A DNA stretch of 43,266 bases from Kiritimatiellia bacterium (GTDB lineage: Bacteria > Verrucomicrobiota > Kiritimatiellia > JAFGHX01). How positions within the stretch are numbered: position 1 is the first letter of the stretch; the number at the start of each line of letters is the position of its first letter. Position numbers and translations under genes: made by a program. The stretch spans positions 1 to 43,266 of the forward strand of contig JAFGHX010000472.1 of NCBI GenBank assembly GCA_016929905.1. Reading direction: 5' to 3'. The notes beneath the pieces were generated by a model. The model saw only the letters and a program-made list of their open reading frames with translations, did no database searches and had not been told where the DNA came from. Positions 1-8,123 of this stretch are shown here, piece by piece.

Positions 1-107
1 ACGTTCCGCCACAATTGATAACGGACTCCGAACCAGCCCCTGCACGGGACGCGCGGGGGCCGCGCGCCCGTGAGGGGCGCCGTTCGGGCACCGAGAGAGA
101 TTCTCCC

Positions 108-137
108 TTGACGCGGCTTCTATCGATATGGTATCCG
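108..137 (+). promoter_or_regulatory. candidate promoter of the AbrB/PIN operon
   Basis: TTGACG at 108-113 and TATCCG at 132-137 are separated by 18 bp, a weak sigma70-like pair. The palindrome TATCGATA at 121-128 lies in the spacer and could be an operator, since AbrB-type antitoxins usually repress their own operon. The -10 match is poor, so this is tentative. Confidence 0.3.
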
Positions 138-158
138 TTATACGGAAAGGAGATCGAT

Positions 159-368
159 ATGATTGCGGTCACGGTGTCACCCAAGTATCAGGTTGTCATC
201 CCCCGTGCGGTGAGGCAACGGATGGACATCCATCCCGGAGAGAAGTTCCAGGTGGTGAGTTTCGACGACAGAATCGAACTGATGCGTACGCGTCCTATGC
301 GGGAAATGCGCGGGTTCCTGAAGGGACTGGACCCGACATTTGAACGCGAGAAGGAAGATCGCGTATGA
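159..368 (+). CDS. AbrB/MazE-type antitoxin
   Basis: A 69-aa protein with a SpoVT/AbrB swapped-hairpin DNA-binding domain. The residues V-S-P-K-Y-Q-V-V-I-P-R, followed by a basic stretch and the H-P-G-E-K turn, are typical of the family. The ATG at 159 was chosen because an AGGAGA ribosome site ends about 6 bases upstream and the domain begins at once; the open frame runs further upstream without family resemblance. The stop overlaps the start of the PIN toxin gene (ATGA), a usual arrangement for translationally coupled antitoxin-toxin pairs. It is expected to bind the toxin through its C-terminal tail and to repress the operon. Family and pairing are well supported; the exact antitoxin subtype is not. 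Confidence 0.85.
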   Translation: MIAVTVSPKYQVVIPRAVRQRMDIHPGEKFQVVSFDDRIELMRTRPMREMRGFLKGLDPTFEREKEDRV

Positions 369-775
369 ATCTTGTCGATACTTCTGGTTGGATCGAGTAC
401 TTCTTCGCGGGGCCGAACGCGTCCTTTTTCGCAGACCCCATCGAGAAGCCGCGGGAGTTGCTGGTTCCGGTGGTCTGCCTGTACGAGGTCTTCAAGAAGA
501 TTAACGTCGTTGCGGATGAAGCGCGTGCTCTGCAGGCTGTTGCACAGATGCGGGAGGGGCAACTGGCGGATGTGACCGAAAACATTGCGCTGAGTGCATC
601 TTTGATCAGCATTCATCACGGCCTTCCCATGGCCGACAGCACGATCTACGCCACGGCCCGAAGCTTTCGTGCGGTGACCTGGACCCAAGATGAGGACTTC
701 AGTGGCCTACCCGATGTGAACTACAAGCCTGCCCGAACAAGGGCATCCAGCCGACGTCCTAAGGGCCGCGGCTGA
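365..775 (+). CDS. PIN-domain ribonuclease toxin (VapC-like)
   Basis: A 136-aa PIN-domain protein, the expected RNase toxin partner of the AbrB-type antitoxin in front of it. The acidic metal-binding residues of the family are visible: D5 in L-V-D-T-S-G, E41 in the L-Y-E-V helix, D91 in M-A-D-S-T-I-Y, and D109 in T-Q-D-E-D-F. The fold covers about residues 1-125, and the last 15 residues are a basic tail. The start codon overlaps the antitoxin stop by four bases. By family knowledge it would cleave RNA when free of antitoxin; the target cannot be read from sequence. All catalytic acids are present, so the module looks intact. Confidence 0.85.
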   Translation: MNLVDTSGWIEYFFAGPNASFFADPIEKPRELLVPVVCLYEVFKKINVVADEARALQAVAQMREGQLADVTENIALSASLISIHHGLPMADSTIYATARSFRAVTWTQDEDFSGLPDVNYKPARTRASSRRPKGRG

Positions 776-815
776 TGCCTGCCGTTCGGCCCCCGAACCC
801 AATCTCACGTTCTTC

Positions 816-844
816 TTGACATGACCATTTTAAATGACTATTCT
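816..844 (+). promoter_or_regulatory. promoter with internal operator, Phd/PIN operon
   Basis: A perfect -35 TTGACA (816-821), a 17-bp spacer and TATTCT (839-844) form a strong sigma70-type promoter 32 bp upstream of the antitoxin GTG start. The spacer holds the near-palindrome CATTTTAAATG (826-836), well placed for autorepression by a Phd/YefM protein. The AT-rich spacer stands out in this GC-rich region. Confidence 0.7.
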
Positions 845-875
845 AGCCTCGGCACGATGAGGGAGGTGATCGAGC

Positions 876-1103
876 GTGAAGACCATGGGCATCACGGATT
901 TCAAAGCGCATGCGCTTCAGGTGCTGGGCCAGATTGTCGATACGAAGGAACACGTGATCGTGACGAAACGGGGCAAGCCACTGGCTGAGGTGATTCCGTT
1001 TTCGGAAAGGAAACCGGCGCCCGGGAAGCTCTCCGAGGCGCTTGTCTTCGAAAAGGACATCGTTTCCCCGCTGGGAGAGGAGATGTGGGACGCGGCCAGA
1101 TGA
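876..1103 (+). CDS. Phd/YefM-type antitoxin
   Basis: A 75-aa antitoxin of the Phd/YefM family. The N-terminal DNA-binding fold is recognisable in the residues M-G-I-T-D-F-K-A-H-A, the H-V-I-V-T-K-R-G-K-P-L-A-E-V strand pair and the following proline. The C-terminal third is the expected flexible toxin-binding segment. It starts with GTG at 876, 11 bases after a GGGAGG ribosome site; a second in-frame ATG lies three codons later. The stop overlaps the PIN toxin start (ATGA). A clear promoter with an operator-like palindrome lies directly upstream, consistent with autoregulation. Confidence 0.85.
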   Translation: MKTMGITDFKAHALQVLGQIVDTKEHVIVTKRGKPLAEVIPFSERKPAPGKLSEALVFEKDIVSPLGEEMWDAAR

Positions 1104-1498
1104 AGTACGTTTTGGACACCCACGTGTGGATCTGGTGGAATATGCGTCCCGAGAAGCTCTCTGCCAAGGTCCGCACCCTTCTTGCGACCCCGAGGCGATA
1201 CGAAGAGGTTCTGCTTTCGGCGATCTCGCCATGGGAGTTCAGTAAGTTGCTTGAGAAAGGACGGCTCGGGGTTTCCTGCGACCCCGAGGAATGGATTCAT
1301 CAGGCGCTGGATATGCCGAAGCTCAGGCTGGTCCCCCTTTCGCCAACTCTGGCGTACAGATCGACTGTGTTGCCGCCTGCTCTCCACGGAGATCCTGCCG
1401 ATCAGATCATCATCGCGACGGCCAGAGAAGAGAACGCCACCGTGCTCACCAAGGACAAGATCATGAGGGCCTACACCCACGTGCGAACCCTATGGTGA
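1100..1498 (+). CDS. PIN-domain ribonuclease toxin (VapC-like)
   Basis: A 132-aa PIN protein of the subgroup usually paired with Phd-type antitoxins. Expected acidic residues are present: D6 in L-D-T-H-V-W, E46 in S-P-W-E-F-S-K-L, D101 in H-G-D-P-A-D-Q-I-I-I-A-T-A, and D119 in L-T-K-D. The ATG at 1100 was chosen because it overlaps the antitoxin stop by four bases and begins exactly at the first PIN strand; a GTG five codons upstream is less likely. It is only distantly similar to the PIN protein at 365-775, so the two modules look like independent acquisitions rather than a tandem duplication. Confidence 0.87.
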   Translation: MKYVLDTHVWIWWNMRPEKLSAKVRTLLATPRRYEEVLLSAISPWEFSKLLEKGRLGVSCDPEEWIHQALDMPKLRLVPLSPTLAYRSTVLPPALHGDPADQIIIATAREENATVLTKDKIMRAYTHVRTLW

Positions 1499-1665
1499 AC
1501 GGCCGGGCAGAACCAGCGCGTGCACGTTACGCGCTACCGCGCGAACGTGACGCATTCGTTCGGAGCAACACAGAATACCGGGACCATCAGAATTTCTCTG
1601 TCGTAAGCGTTGTCCCGCCACGGGCGGACAGGCTGTAGTCTTTGTATGAGAAGAGGAGGTGACAG

Positions 1666-2076
1666 ATGAATCGGCAGCCGGCCACGAACTGGTGGGGCAG
1701 GAACTGGAAGTGGTTTGTCCCCGTGGCGTGTGTTGTCTCTTTCGTTCTTTTCGTCGGGCTCATCGCGGCCTTCATGTTCTTCGTCCTGGGCATGATGAAA
1801 TCCTGTGAGGCGTACAAGGTTGCCGTTGCGAAAGCGGAAGCGCATCCGTCGGTTCTGGAAGCGCTTGGCGCCCCTCTTAAGGAAGGCGCGTTCATCGCGG
1901 GCAGCATCAATGAGAGTGGCGCGTCGGGCCGCGCCGAGCTGTCCATCCCCATCTCCGGTCCCCGCGGAAAAGGGATCATTCACGTTGTGGCCGCAAGATC
2001 GGGAGGCGAGTGGGCCTTCTCGACTCTTGTCGTGGAGTTCGAGGCCACCGGGCAGAGAATCAACCTGCTCGAGTAG
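1666..2076 (+). CDS. Coa1/Tim21-like membrane protein
   Basis: A 136-aa single-pass membrane protein. Residues 1-18 carry tryptophans and arginines, a hydrophobic helix spans about 19-44, and the rest is a small soluble domain. The segment from E-A-L-G-A-P-L-K-E-G through S-G-R-A-E-L-S-I-P-I-S-G-P-R-G-K-G to the W-A-F-S-T-L-V-V-E stretch matches the cytochrome oxidase assembly factor 1 (Coa1) family found in bacteria and mitochondria. A GAGGAGGTGA ribosome site precedes the ATG. No oxidase genes are nearby, so a role in respiratory assembly is only a family-level guess. Its last 17 bases overlap the 3' end of the converging GH pseudogene. Confidence 0.75.
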   Translation: MNRQPATNWWGRNWKWFVPVACVVSFVLFVGLIAAFMFFVLGMMKSCEAYKVAVAKAEAHPSVLEALGAPLKEGAFIAGSINESGASGRAELSIPISGPRGKGIIHVVAARSGGEWAFSTLVVEFEATGQRINLLE

Positions 2077-3632
2077 CGCCGCAATCGAGCACGGCGCATC
2101 CGGCGCGGAGCGTGGCGGCGCATGCGTACCGGACCGCGCCCCAGTAGAAGGGCATGCCGTGTTCGACGAGGTTGCCGAAGGCCGGCGGCCGGCGCGCGAG
2201 TGCGGGGCGTTCCCCTTCGCCGGCCGGTTGGATCGCCACCTCGAAATCGCCGAGCAGGTAGACCGGTTCGCGTACGTCTCGGCCGGCTATGACGATGGCG
2301 TTGCGGCCGGTTGCGAGCAGCCCGGAGATGTCGACGGCGGCGAAATCCTGGCTGGCCGCGTGCGCGCGGACGGGCCGGCCGGCCAGCGCCGCGCCGTTGA
2401 CCGCGAGCACGTCGAGCATGTGCCGTTCGCACAGGAGGGCGTGCACCCTGGACGGGTCCGGGACCTCCACGTCGACGACGGCCGGCAGCGCCTCGCCTTC
2501 GTGCGGCGCGAGGTAGCAGGCCGTCCGGCCGTCGGGATAGCGCCGCCAGTCCAGCAGGAGCACGTTTGGCTCGTTGCGGGTGATGCGCCATTCGCCCGAC
2601 GCGACCGTGTGGCCGGCTCTGCGCGGCTCGGCGAACACCGTTCGCGCAAGCTCCGACTGCGCCCACCCCCCCCGCGACGTCCGCGGGGAGCACGTGCACG
2701 GCGTGCCCGTGCGGCAGGACGAAGCCGTCCGGTATGGACCGGCCGGTGCACAGCACGCGGTCCTCGTACGGATCGTAGACGGCGACGGGCCCGGCGAACG
2801 TCGCGCGGATCGGGACGTCCGCGCCGCTTACGTTCACGAGGTAATGTTCGCGGCGCCCGTCAACGGCGCGCGTGTGGCACAGCACGTCGTCCGCGATCCG
2901 GACGCCCGTGCCGGTGAGAGTGCTTTCGAGTTCGAACTCGCGGAGATCGTCCAGTGCGGTCAGTCGGATCGCGCCGCCCAGCACGGCGCCGGCGCCGGCC
3001 CAGAGCGGCTGTTGCGGCGCTCGGCCGTCGACGAGGCAGGCGGCCGGCGCGACGACGACGAGCCGGCCGCCCCCGGCGCAGAAGCGCTTGAGCAGTTCGA
3101 CCGTCGAGCCGTGCACGCAGGTAACCGGCGGGACGATCACGGTGCCGTAGCGCATGGCGCCGACTCGCAATTGCGTGCCGTCAACCGCCCCGTGCGCGGC
3201 GAGCAGCGTCTCGTCGGCGTACTCAAAGCCGACGTGCCGCCTGAGCAGGATGCGCGAGATTGCGGCGAACCCCTCCTCGAGCGTGTCGGGGTCGGGCAGG
3301 GGCGTGCCGTGCCTGGGCTCGAAATCCCGCGCAATGCCGCGCCCGTCCATCGCGACCCAGGCGGACGCCGCCGGATAGAGGACGAGGACCGATGCGTCAC
3401 AGATTCCGCGCGCGAGCAACTGCGCACTGCGCGCGCATGCCTGCAGCAGCCGCGGATAGACCGGCCAGTAGGGCTGTTGAAAGAAGTAGCTGCCGGGGCA
3501 GTCGCGTTTGGCGACGTGCTCGGTGGCGTAGGTGAAATCGTGGTGTGTGAGGAGCGTGATGCCCAACGCATGTTCGAAGGCGAGGAACGCCGCCTGATCG
3601 GCCAGCGACACGCCCCAGCCCATGAAGGTCAA
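2060..3632 (-). pseudogene. GH106-like glycoside hydrolase remnant (5'-truncated, frameshifted)
   Basis: Reading down from about 3632, the translated fragment aligns along its length with residues from about 360 to the end of the intact GH106-like enzyme at 8124-11207. Shared landmarks include G-V-S, L-T-H-H-D-F-T-Y-A, the Q-Q-P-Y-W repeat region and V-L-V-L-Y-P. The whole N-terminal catalytic barrel is missing, and a stop at 3648-3650 closes the frame upstream. A frameshift then falls at a run of eight C (2666-2673 on the plus strand): the first frame ends its homology there, and another frame continues from W-A-Q-S-E-L-A-R to a stop at 2060. That second part holds the C-terminal beta-sandwich domain ending in A-V-R-Y-A-C. 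Without the catalytic domain it cannot be a working hydrolase. The homopolymer shift alone could be a sequencing error. Confidence 0.8.
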
Positions 3633-3987
3633 GACCTCCGAGCGTCTTCATGATCGGAAGGAGGCCTTCACGGCATGAAGCATGCCCGACTGCCGCACGG
3701 AAGGCAAGAGCGACGAGGATGACAGGCGCCGGCAGACCGCCGCCGCTGAGGCGGCCGGCCCAGTTGGCGGTGTTGGCGGCGACATAGCCGTCGCAGACGG
3801 TGTCGCAGGGCACGACTGTGCCGGGCAGGCCGCGGACATTGACGCGGGCGACTTCACGGCCGTTGATCCGGCCGGCCCGTTCGGATGGCTTCTTTATCGG
3901 AATCAACAGAGTCCATCAGGCGAAATGGTCTGTATGGACGGGCAAAGCTGTGCCGAGGCTCCCGTGCGGCCTGGCGCCCGGCCATCT
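3633..3987. other. intergenic stretch with unrecognised coding-like remnant
   Basis: This 355-bp stretch lies between the GH pseudogene and the beta-helix gene. On the minus strand from about 3906 to 3640 one frame stays open and has coding-like composition (residues such as N-G-R-E-V-A-R-V-N-V-R-G-L-P and D-G-Y-V-A-A-N-T-A-N-W). It does not resemble the missing N-terminus of the GH106 enzyme. It may be a fragment of a different decayed gene joined to the pseudogene. I do not recognise a family, and no start with a ribosome site is visible. Confidence 0.35.
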
Positions 3988-6090
3988 TCATTCCGCGATC
4001 TCGACACAGAGCCGGTAGAAGCAGGCGTTGGCGGGGGGCAGGGGGTTGGTCCAGCCCATGGTGCCGCCGGCGGCGGGCAGGTGCGAGGCGCCCGGCACGG
4101 CATGCCAGGGCCCGGCGGGGGTATTGGTCGAGGCCTCCACGTCGTACGTGCGGCCGGGCACGCTTTCCCAACTCAGGATGCAGTCTGGAGTTCCGGCGGG
4201 CACGGTCCCGCTCAGTCTGAGCACCGAATCGGGATTTGTCGCCGCCGTACCGGCGACGTATTCACCCCAGTTGTCGACGCCGTCGCCATCGGCGTCGTCC
4301 TGTGCGCCGCCATTCGCGGCGTTGGTGCTCCCGAACTGGCGGATCAGCCAGGAGGCGGGGATCCCGTCGACTTGGGCGCCGGTCAGGTCCATGTAGCGCA
4401 GCTCGGCCGGGATCCGGCCGACCATCGGGGAGCGGTCCGGTCCGATCGCGGGCCAAGGCAGTTCGCCCCACCAGCCGGGCTTGGCACTCCGATAGAGGGA
4501 GGCGGGCAGCGTATGGTCCGGCGGGACGGGTACGCCGGCGGGCAGTTCGTTCGTCTGCCAGCGGGTCGCGTTGTTCTGATAGTCGAAATTGCCCCAGCGC
4601 ATGAGCGTTCTCTTCACCTTCGGGTCCAGTCCGCCGTTGTCCGGATCGCCGGGCGGGTTCGTGGGATGGTAGTAATTGTTCCCCATGTTCGGGTAGCCGA
4701 GCCGGTAGATCACGGTTTGGGCGGTGTAGTCCGGGGTGCCGCTCATCTCGTAGCGGCCGGTCGTGGTGCGTGGCCAGCTCGGGCTGCCGAGCACGTTGCC
4801 GACCACGTTGTGGTAATAGGAAAACCGGCACAGGTCGACCGTCTTGATGTTGCCGGTCCGGTTGGTCTCCACGTGCGCACCGCTGAACCAGTTTCTGAAA
4901 TAGGTGATGTGGCTCACGGAGCCGTGGTACCCGTCCTGTTGAAGCCCGCCGGCGATGTTGCCCTCGAACAAGCACATCATGCCGTGCGGGCCGTGGTTGC
5001 CGTTGAACTCCTGAATCTGGTAGTCCGGCCAGCCGGGAAAGCGCGCGTTGCGGGAGTAGTTGTAGGCGATGACGGTGCCGACCTCCGTCTCGAGGACGAT
5101 TGAGCACCAGAGCCCGGAGAAGATGTTGTTCTCGATCCGTAGCCCGGTGCATCCGCCGCGCGGGCCGCCATATCCGGCCATCGTGAGCACACCGTATCCG
5201 TCGGTTGTCGAGTAGGTGTCGTGGATGTAGCAGTCGCGCACGTCGCAACGGAGGCAGCCGAACAGCGCGATGTGTTCGTTCCCGTTGCCCCACGCGGTTT
5301 CCACGTTCCTGATCCAGGAGGCGTAGGCGTTCCAGAACTGGATCATGCTGCCGCCGTAGGAGGAGCCGGCTTCAATCGTCAGGTCCTCGATCCCGCACCA
5401 GGTCATTCCGGCGTTGGTCTGGTACTTGAATGTGGGATTGAGCGTGAAGGACCAGACAAGCGGGTCTTCGAATTCGATCACGGCGCCGTTCACGGCCGTG
5501 ACCATGACGAACTGGCCGGTGTGTCGGGTCAGCCCGCGGGTCCAGTAGAAGTCGGGGTCGTCGTCCTGAAAGATGTCCAGGATCGTGCCCGGCTGGATGC
5601 CCTGCGCGTTCTCCACGGTGATCGCGCGCGATCCCTTGGCGGATCCGCCCAGAATGCGGCGTTCGCTCGAGAGGCCGGCTTGCCCGGTGGTGACCGCCGT
5701 GTGCAGGCTGTCCGCCGGTCTCAGCACGGTCTTGCCGATCCCGGCGCCGCGCAGCGTGATTCGGCGCTTCGCGCCCAGGGTAATGGGCGTGTTGAGCCGA
5801 TAAGTGCCCGCGGGCAGATAGACGACCTGGTTGCTGGGGCAACCGGCGATCGCCGTATTGATCGCGCCGCTGGCGTCCGCTGTGCCGGTGCCGTACGCGG
5901 CCGCGTCGATCGTGGCATGGATCGCCGTGCGCTGCGGGATGCCGCCGGGTACGCCGGAGTTGCTCCAGTCGATGGACCGCGAATCGGGGATCGGCGACGC
6001 GGCCGTTCCAGCCTGGGCGCCAAGGGCGCTCAAACCGACCACCGCCAGGACGACGGGTCCGATGGAGAAGATGCCTTTCTGCCTGCTCAT
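3988..6090 (-). CDS. secreted right-handed beta-helix protein (pectate-lyase-like)
   Basis: A 700-aa secreted protein. Residues 1-27 form a signal peptide with cleavage likely after A-Q-A. About residues 40-560 are a parallel beta-helix of the pectate-lyase/polygalacturonase type, beginning with the Y-L-P-A-G-T-Y segment common in these folds and containing ladder-like N-x-x-S turns. Near residues 595-615 is a calcium-binding D-x-D-x-D-G-x-x-x loop (D-D-A-D-G-D-G-V-D-N-W-G-E-Y), as in thrombospondin type 3 or dockerin-like linkers. A C-terminal beta domain follows. The likely role is binding or cleaving an acidic or sulfated polysaccharide outside the cell; the exact reaction is unknown. The ATG overlaps the stop of the FecR-like gene (ATGA), making it the last gene of a sigma factor operon. 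Confidence 0.78.
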   Translation of the reverse strand: MSRQKGIFSIGPVVLAVVGLSALGAQAGTAASPIPDSRSIDWSNSGVPGGIPQRTAIHATIDAAAYGTGTADASGAINTAIAGCPSNQVVYLPAGTYRLNTPITLGAKRRITLRGAGIGKTVLRPADSLHTAVTTGQAGLSSERRILGGSAKGSRAITVENAQGIQPGTILDIFQDDDPDFYWTRGLTRHTGQFVMVTAVNGAVIEFEDPLVWSFTLNPTFKYQTNAGMTWCGIEDLTIEAGSSYGGSMIQFWNAYASWIRNVETAWGNGNEHIALFGCLRCDVRDCYIHDTYSTTDGYGVLTMAGYGGPRGGCTGLRIENNIFSGLWCSIVLETEVGTVIAYNYSRNARFPGWPDYQIQEFNGNHGPHGMMCLFEGNIAGGLQQDGYHGSVSHITYFRNWFSGAHVETNRTGNIKTVDLCRFSYYHNVVGNVLGSPSWPRTTTGRYEMSGTPDYTAQTVIYRLGYPNMGNNYYHPTNPPGDPDNGGLDPKVKRTLMRWGNFDYQNNATRWQTNELPAGVPVPPDHTLPASLYRSAKPGWWGELPWPAIGPDRSPMVGRIPAELRYMDLTGAQVDGIPASWLIRQFGSTNAANGGAQDDADGDGVDNWGEYVAGTAATNPDSVLRLSGTVPAGTPDCILSWESVPGRTYDVEASTNTPAGPWHAVPGASHLPAAGGTMGWTNPLPPANACFYRLCVEIAE

Positions 6091-7388
6091 GGATCCTCCT
6101 GACTCATCTCGCTATCACGCCTGGCCGTTTGGGCCCGGGCCGTTACCTCGATCAGGTCCAGGAAAAGTCGTCCCGTTCCGTAACCGTAAAGGGCGAATCC
6201 GCCGATCTGCATGCCGGGGCGCATATCCGGTGTGTGCACGCCGGGCCGGCGGTATGGCGTCAGTTCGCTCCCGTTGAGGACGATCTCGCGCCACTCCGGC
6301 GTGACGTCGAGCATGGCGGAGGAGAGACTCTCCTCGCGGGTCCGCACATCGAGCGGCTGCTGCGTGAAGTAGAATTGGCCGGCCTTGTCCGACCGGATCC
6401 GGAGCCGGATCCGGATCTCGCCGGGCACCTCGTACAGGGAGGCCGCTTCGCCGGCCGGGCCCCGGCCGCAGAACTCGATGTGGACATCGGGCTGCCAACT
6501 CGCAGACTGGTTCGTGAACGGGTTGGATACGATCGCCGTCCACTGCCGGCCCGCCTCCGCTCCTCGAGCCAGGCTGTTGGGTGTCCACGTTTCGGGCCGT
6601 GCCGAATCGAACGTTTCGTGGAACAGGAGCGTTCGCGGGCCGGCCGGCTTTGGCGAGATCGGCCGTGGCGCGAACGCGACATCCGGCGCCACGGTCGCGT
6701 ACTGGCCCGCGGCAACGTCGATCGAGGCGCGGTCGGCGAGCCGGGTCAGCCTGACGATTCCTTCCGTCACGCTCAGGTCCGACGCGTCGGATCGGACGCG
6801 CAGCCGAAAGACGGTTCCCAGCACGGTGGCCGAGGCGTGGGGCGTGACAAGGACGAAGGGGTGGTCGGGGTGCTGTCTCCGGACCCGGCCCTGCACGGCC
6901 CCGTGTTCCAGCCGCAGATCCCCTTCGCGGCCGCGCGGATGGATGACGAGCCGCGCGACCCCCTCCATGCGTATGGCAGCGCGGTCCGGATAAACGATCT
7001 CCGCCAAGCCGGCGGCTTGGTCGATTTCGACACGGGCGCTCGGTCTCAGGCGCATGCCCGCGCGGGCGACTCGACCATCCACTCGCACCTCGCCTTCTGT
7101 CCGGGCGACCCGCGGCAGGGCCCGCGGCGCATTCCAGATCCAAACGCCCGCCGCTCCAGCCAGGATCGCTACCGCTGCCGCCACCGCCAGAAGCCGCCGT
7201 CCGGCACGGCGGGTATGGCGGGTGTCGGCGCTTGTGATCGCCGCGACGACCCGGCCCACAAACGCGTGATCCGCGTGCCCGGCCGGCCCGCCTCTGGCCC
7301 ATTCCAGGAGCAGGCCGTCGATGGCCAAGTCGTCGGCATCGCCGCTGCTGTTCCCGTTCGTACGTGTTGTGTCCTCGTGATTCATCAT
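6087..7388 (-). CDS. FecR-like anti-sigma protein with C-terminal sensor domain
   Basis: A 433-aa membrane protein. Residues 1-62 are cytoplasmic and acidic to neutral, a single transmembrane helix spans about 65-86, and a FecR domain covers about 97-235, with the core P-H-A-S-A-T-V-L-G-T-V-F-R-L-R-V and V-T-E-G-I-V-R-L landmarks. Residues 250-433 form a separate beta-rich domain like carbohydrate-binding or LamG-type jelly rolls (H-E-T-F-D start, G-G-F-A-L-Y-G-Y-G). The start at 7388 was chosen because its ATG overlaps the sigma factor stop (ATGA). By family logic it holds the ECF sigma factor inactive through its N-terminus and releases it on an outside signal. Here the attached beta-sandwich could sense glycans directly. 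No TonB receptor gene is near. Confidence 0.78.
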   Translation of the reverse strand: MMNHEDTTRTNGNSSGDADDLAIDGLLLEWARGGPAGHADHAFVGRVVAAITSADTRHTRRAGRRLLAVAAAVAILAGAAGVWIWNAPRALPRVARTEGEVRVDGRVARAGMRLRPSARVEIDQAAGLAEIVYPDRAAIRMEGVARLVIHPRGREGDLRLEHGAVQGRVRRQHPDHPFVLVTPHASATVLGTVFRLRVRSDASDLSVTEGIVRLTRLADRASIDVAAGQYATVAPDVAFAPRPISPKPAGPRTLLFHETFDSARPETWTPNSLARGAEAGRQWTAIVSNPFTNQSASWQPDVHIEFCGRGPAGEAASLYEVPGEIRIRLRIRSDKAGQFYFTQQPLDVRTREESLSSAMLDVTPEWREIVLNGSELTPYRRPGVHTPDMRPGMQIGGFALYGYGTGRLFLDLIEVTARAQTARRDSEMSQEDP

Positions 7389-7948
7389 GCGCTCGGGGAG
7401 TCGCCGGTACCCGGGATCGCGGTATCGGCATTCAGGGTTGCGGTGATGCATGCCTGCAGAAAGCGGCGAGTCCGCTCCAGGCGTTTGCGGATCGTCTGCG
7501 CCGACGCGCCCGCCTTGCCGCCGATCGCGTGGCAATCCAGCCGCCGGCGATAGAAGTCGTCCACGAGCCGGCGGGCGGGTTCCTGCAGCCGTTGCAGGCA
7601 GTGTTCGAGTGCCGCGAACGGGTCGATTCCGTGCTCGTGCAGCGCCGCATCCCAATGCGCATGGCGGTGCTCAAGCGTATCCAGAACGCCGGGCTCCAGA
7701 GGGATTTCTCTCCGCCGCCGCACCCAGTTCAGGTATTCCAGGCGCACCATGCCGCGTACCCAACTGCCGAAATCGCGGGAGGGTTCGAAATCCGATATCT
7801 TGCGATACGCGGCCAGCAGTGCGTTCTGGACGAGATCCTCGGCCAGTTCTTTGCGGCGCACCAGCGAGAAAGCGTAGGCCAAGAGCCTGCGATGATGCTC
7901 GCGCACGAGAACGACGAACATTTTGTCTTGCTGCAGCTTGTGATCCAT
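7385..7948 (-). CDS. ECF-type RNA polymerase sigma factor
   Basis: A 187-aa sigma70-family factor with two domains. Region 2 lies at about residues 12-80, including L-L-A-Y-A-F-S-L-V-R-R-K-E-L-A-E-D-L-V-Q-N-A and the W-V-R-G-M-V-R helix. Region 4 lies at about 115-170, with the helix-turn-helix A-I-G-G-K-A-G-A-S-A-Q-T-I-R-K-R-L. The ATG at 7948 is preceded by AGAGGG and starts the conserved domain; the frame extends upstream without similarity. It is the first gene of a three-gene operon with the FecR-like protein and the beta-helix protein, all joined by four-base overlaps. It is divergently oriented to the GH106-like gene, which is a likely target. Confidence 0.85.
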   Translation of the reverse strand: MDHKLQQDKMFVVLVREHHRRLLAYAFSLVRRKELAEDLVQNALLAAYRKISDFEPSRDFGSWVRGMVRLEYLNWVRRRREIPLEPGVLDTLEHRHAHWDAALHEHGIDPFAALEHCLQRLQEPARRLVDDFYRRRLDCHAIGGKAGASAQTIRKRLERTRRFLQACITATLNADTAIPGTGDSPSA

Positions 7949-8123
7949 CCCTCTGGCGCCTTCCGCTCCCGCCCCGCTTTCGCGGCTTCTATAGACTATC
8001 AGCATAGAGCGACGGAACGTGACAACAGAAAAACACCTTTTTTCATGACTTCTGCACGAGACGCGGTATTCTACGGGTTCGCGCGGATATTGAGAGTGTA
8101 GCCGGAAGAGGAGGCACGTGAGC

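Noticed and set aside
1611..1630. Hairpin TGTCCCGCC...GGCGGACA before the Coa1-like gene
   Set aside because: The stem needs a bulge, and there is no T run or clear regulatory context; it could be chance in GC-rich sequence.
1805..2917. A 370-codon plus-strand frame from the Coa1-like gene into the pseudogene
   Set aside because: It runs out of frame through the Coa1 gene and antisense to the hydrolase remnant; no domain is seen.
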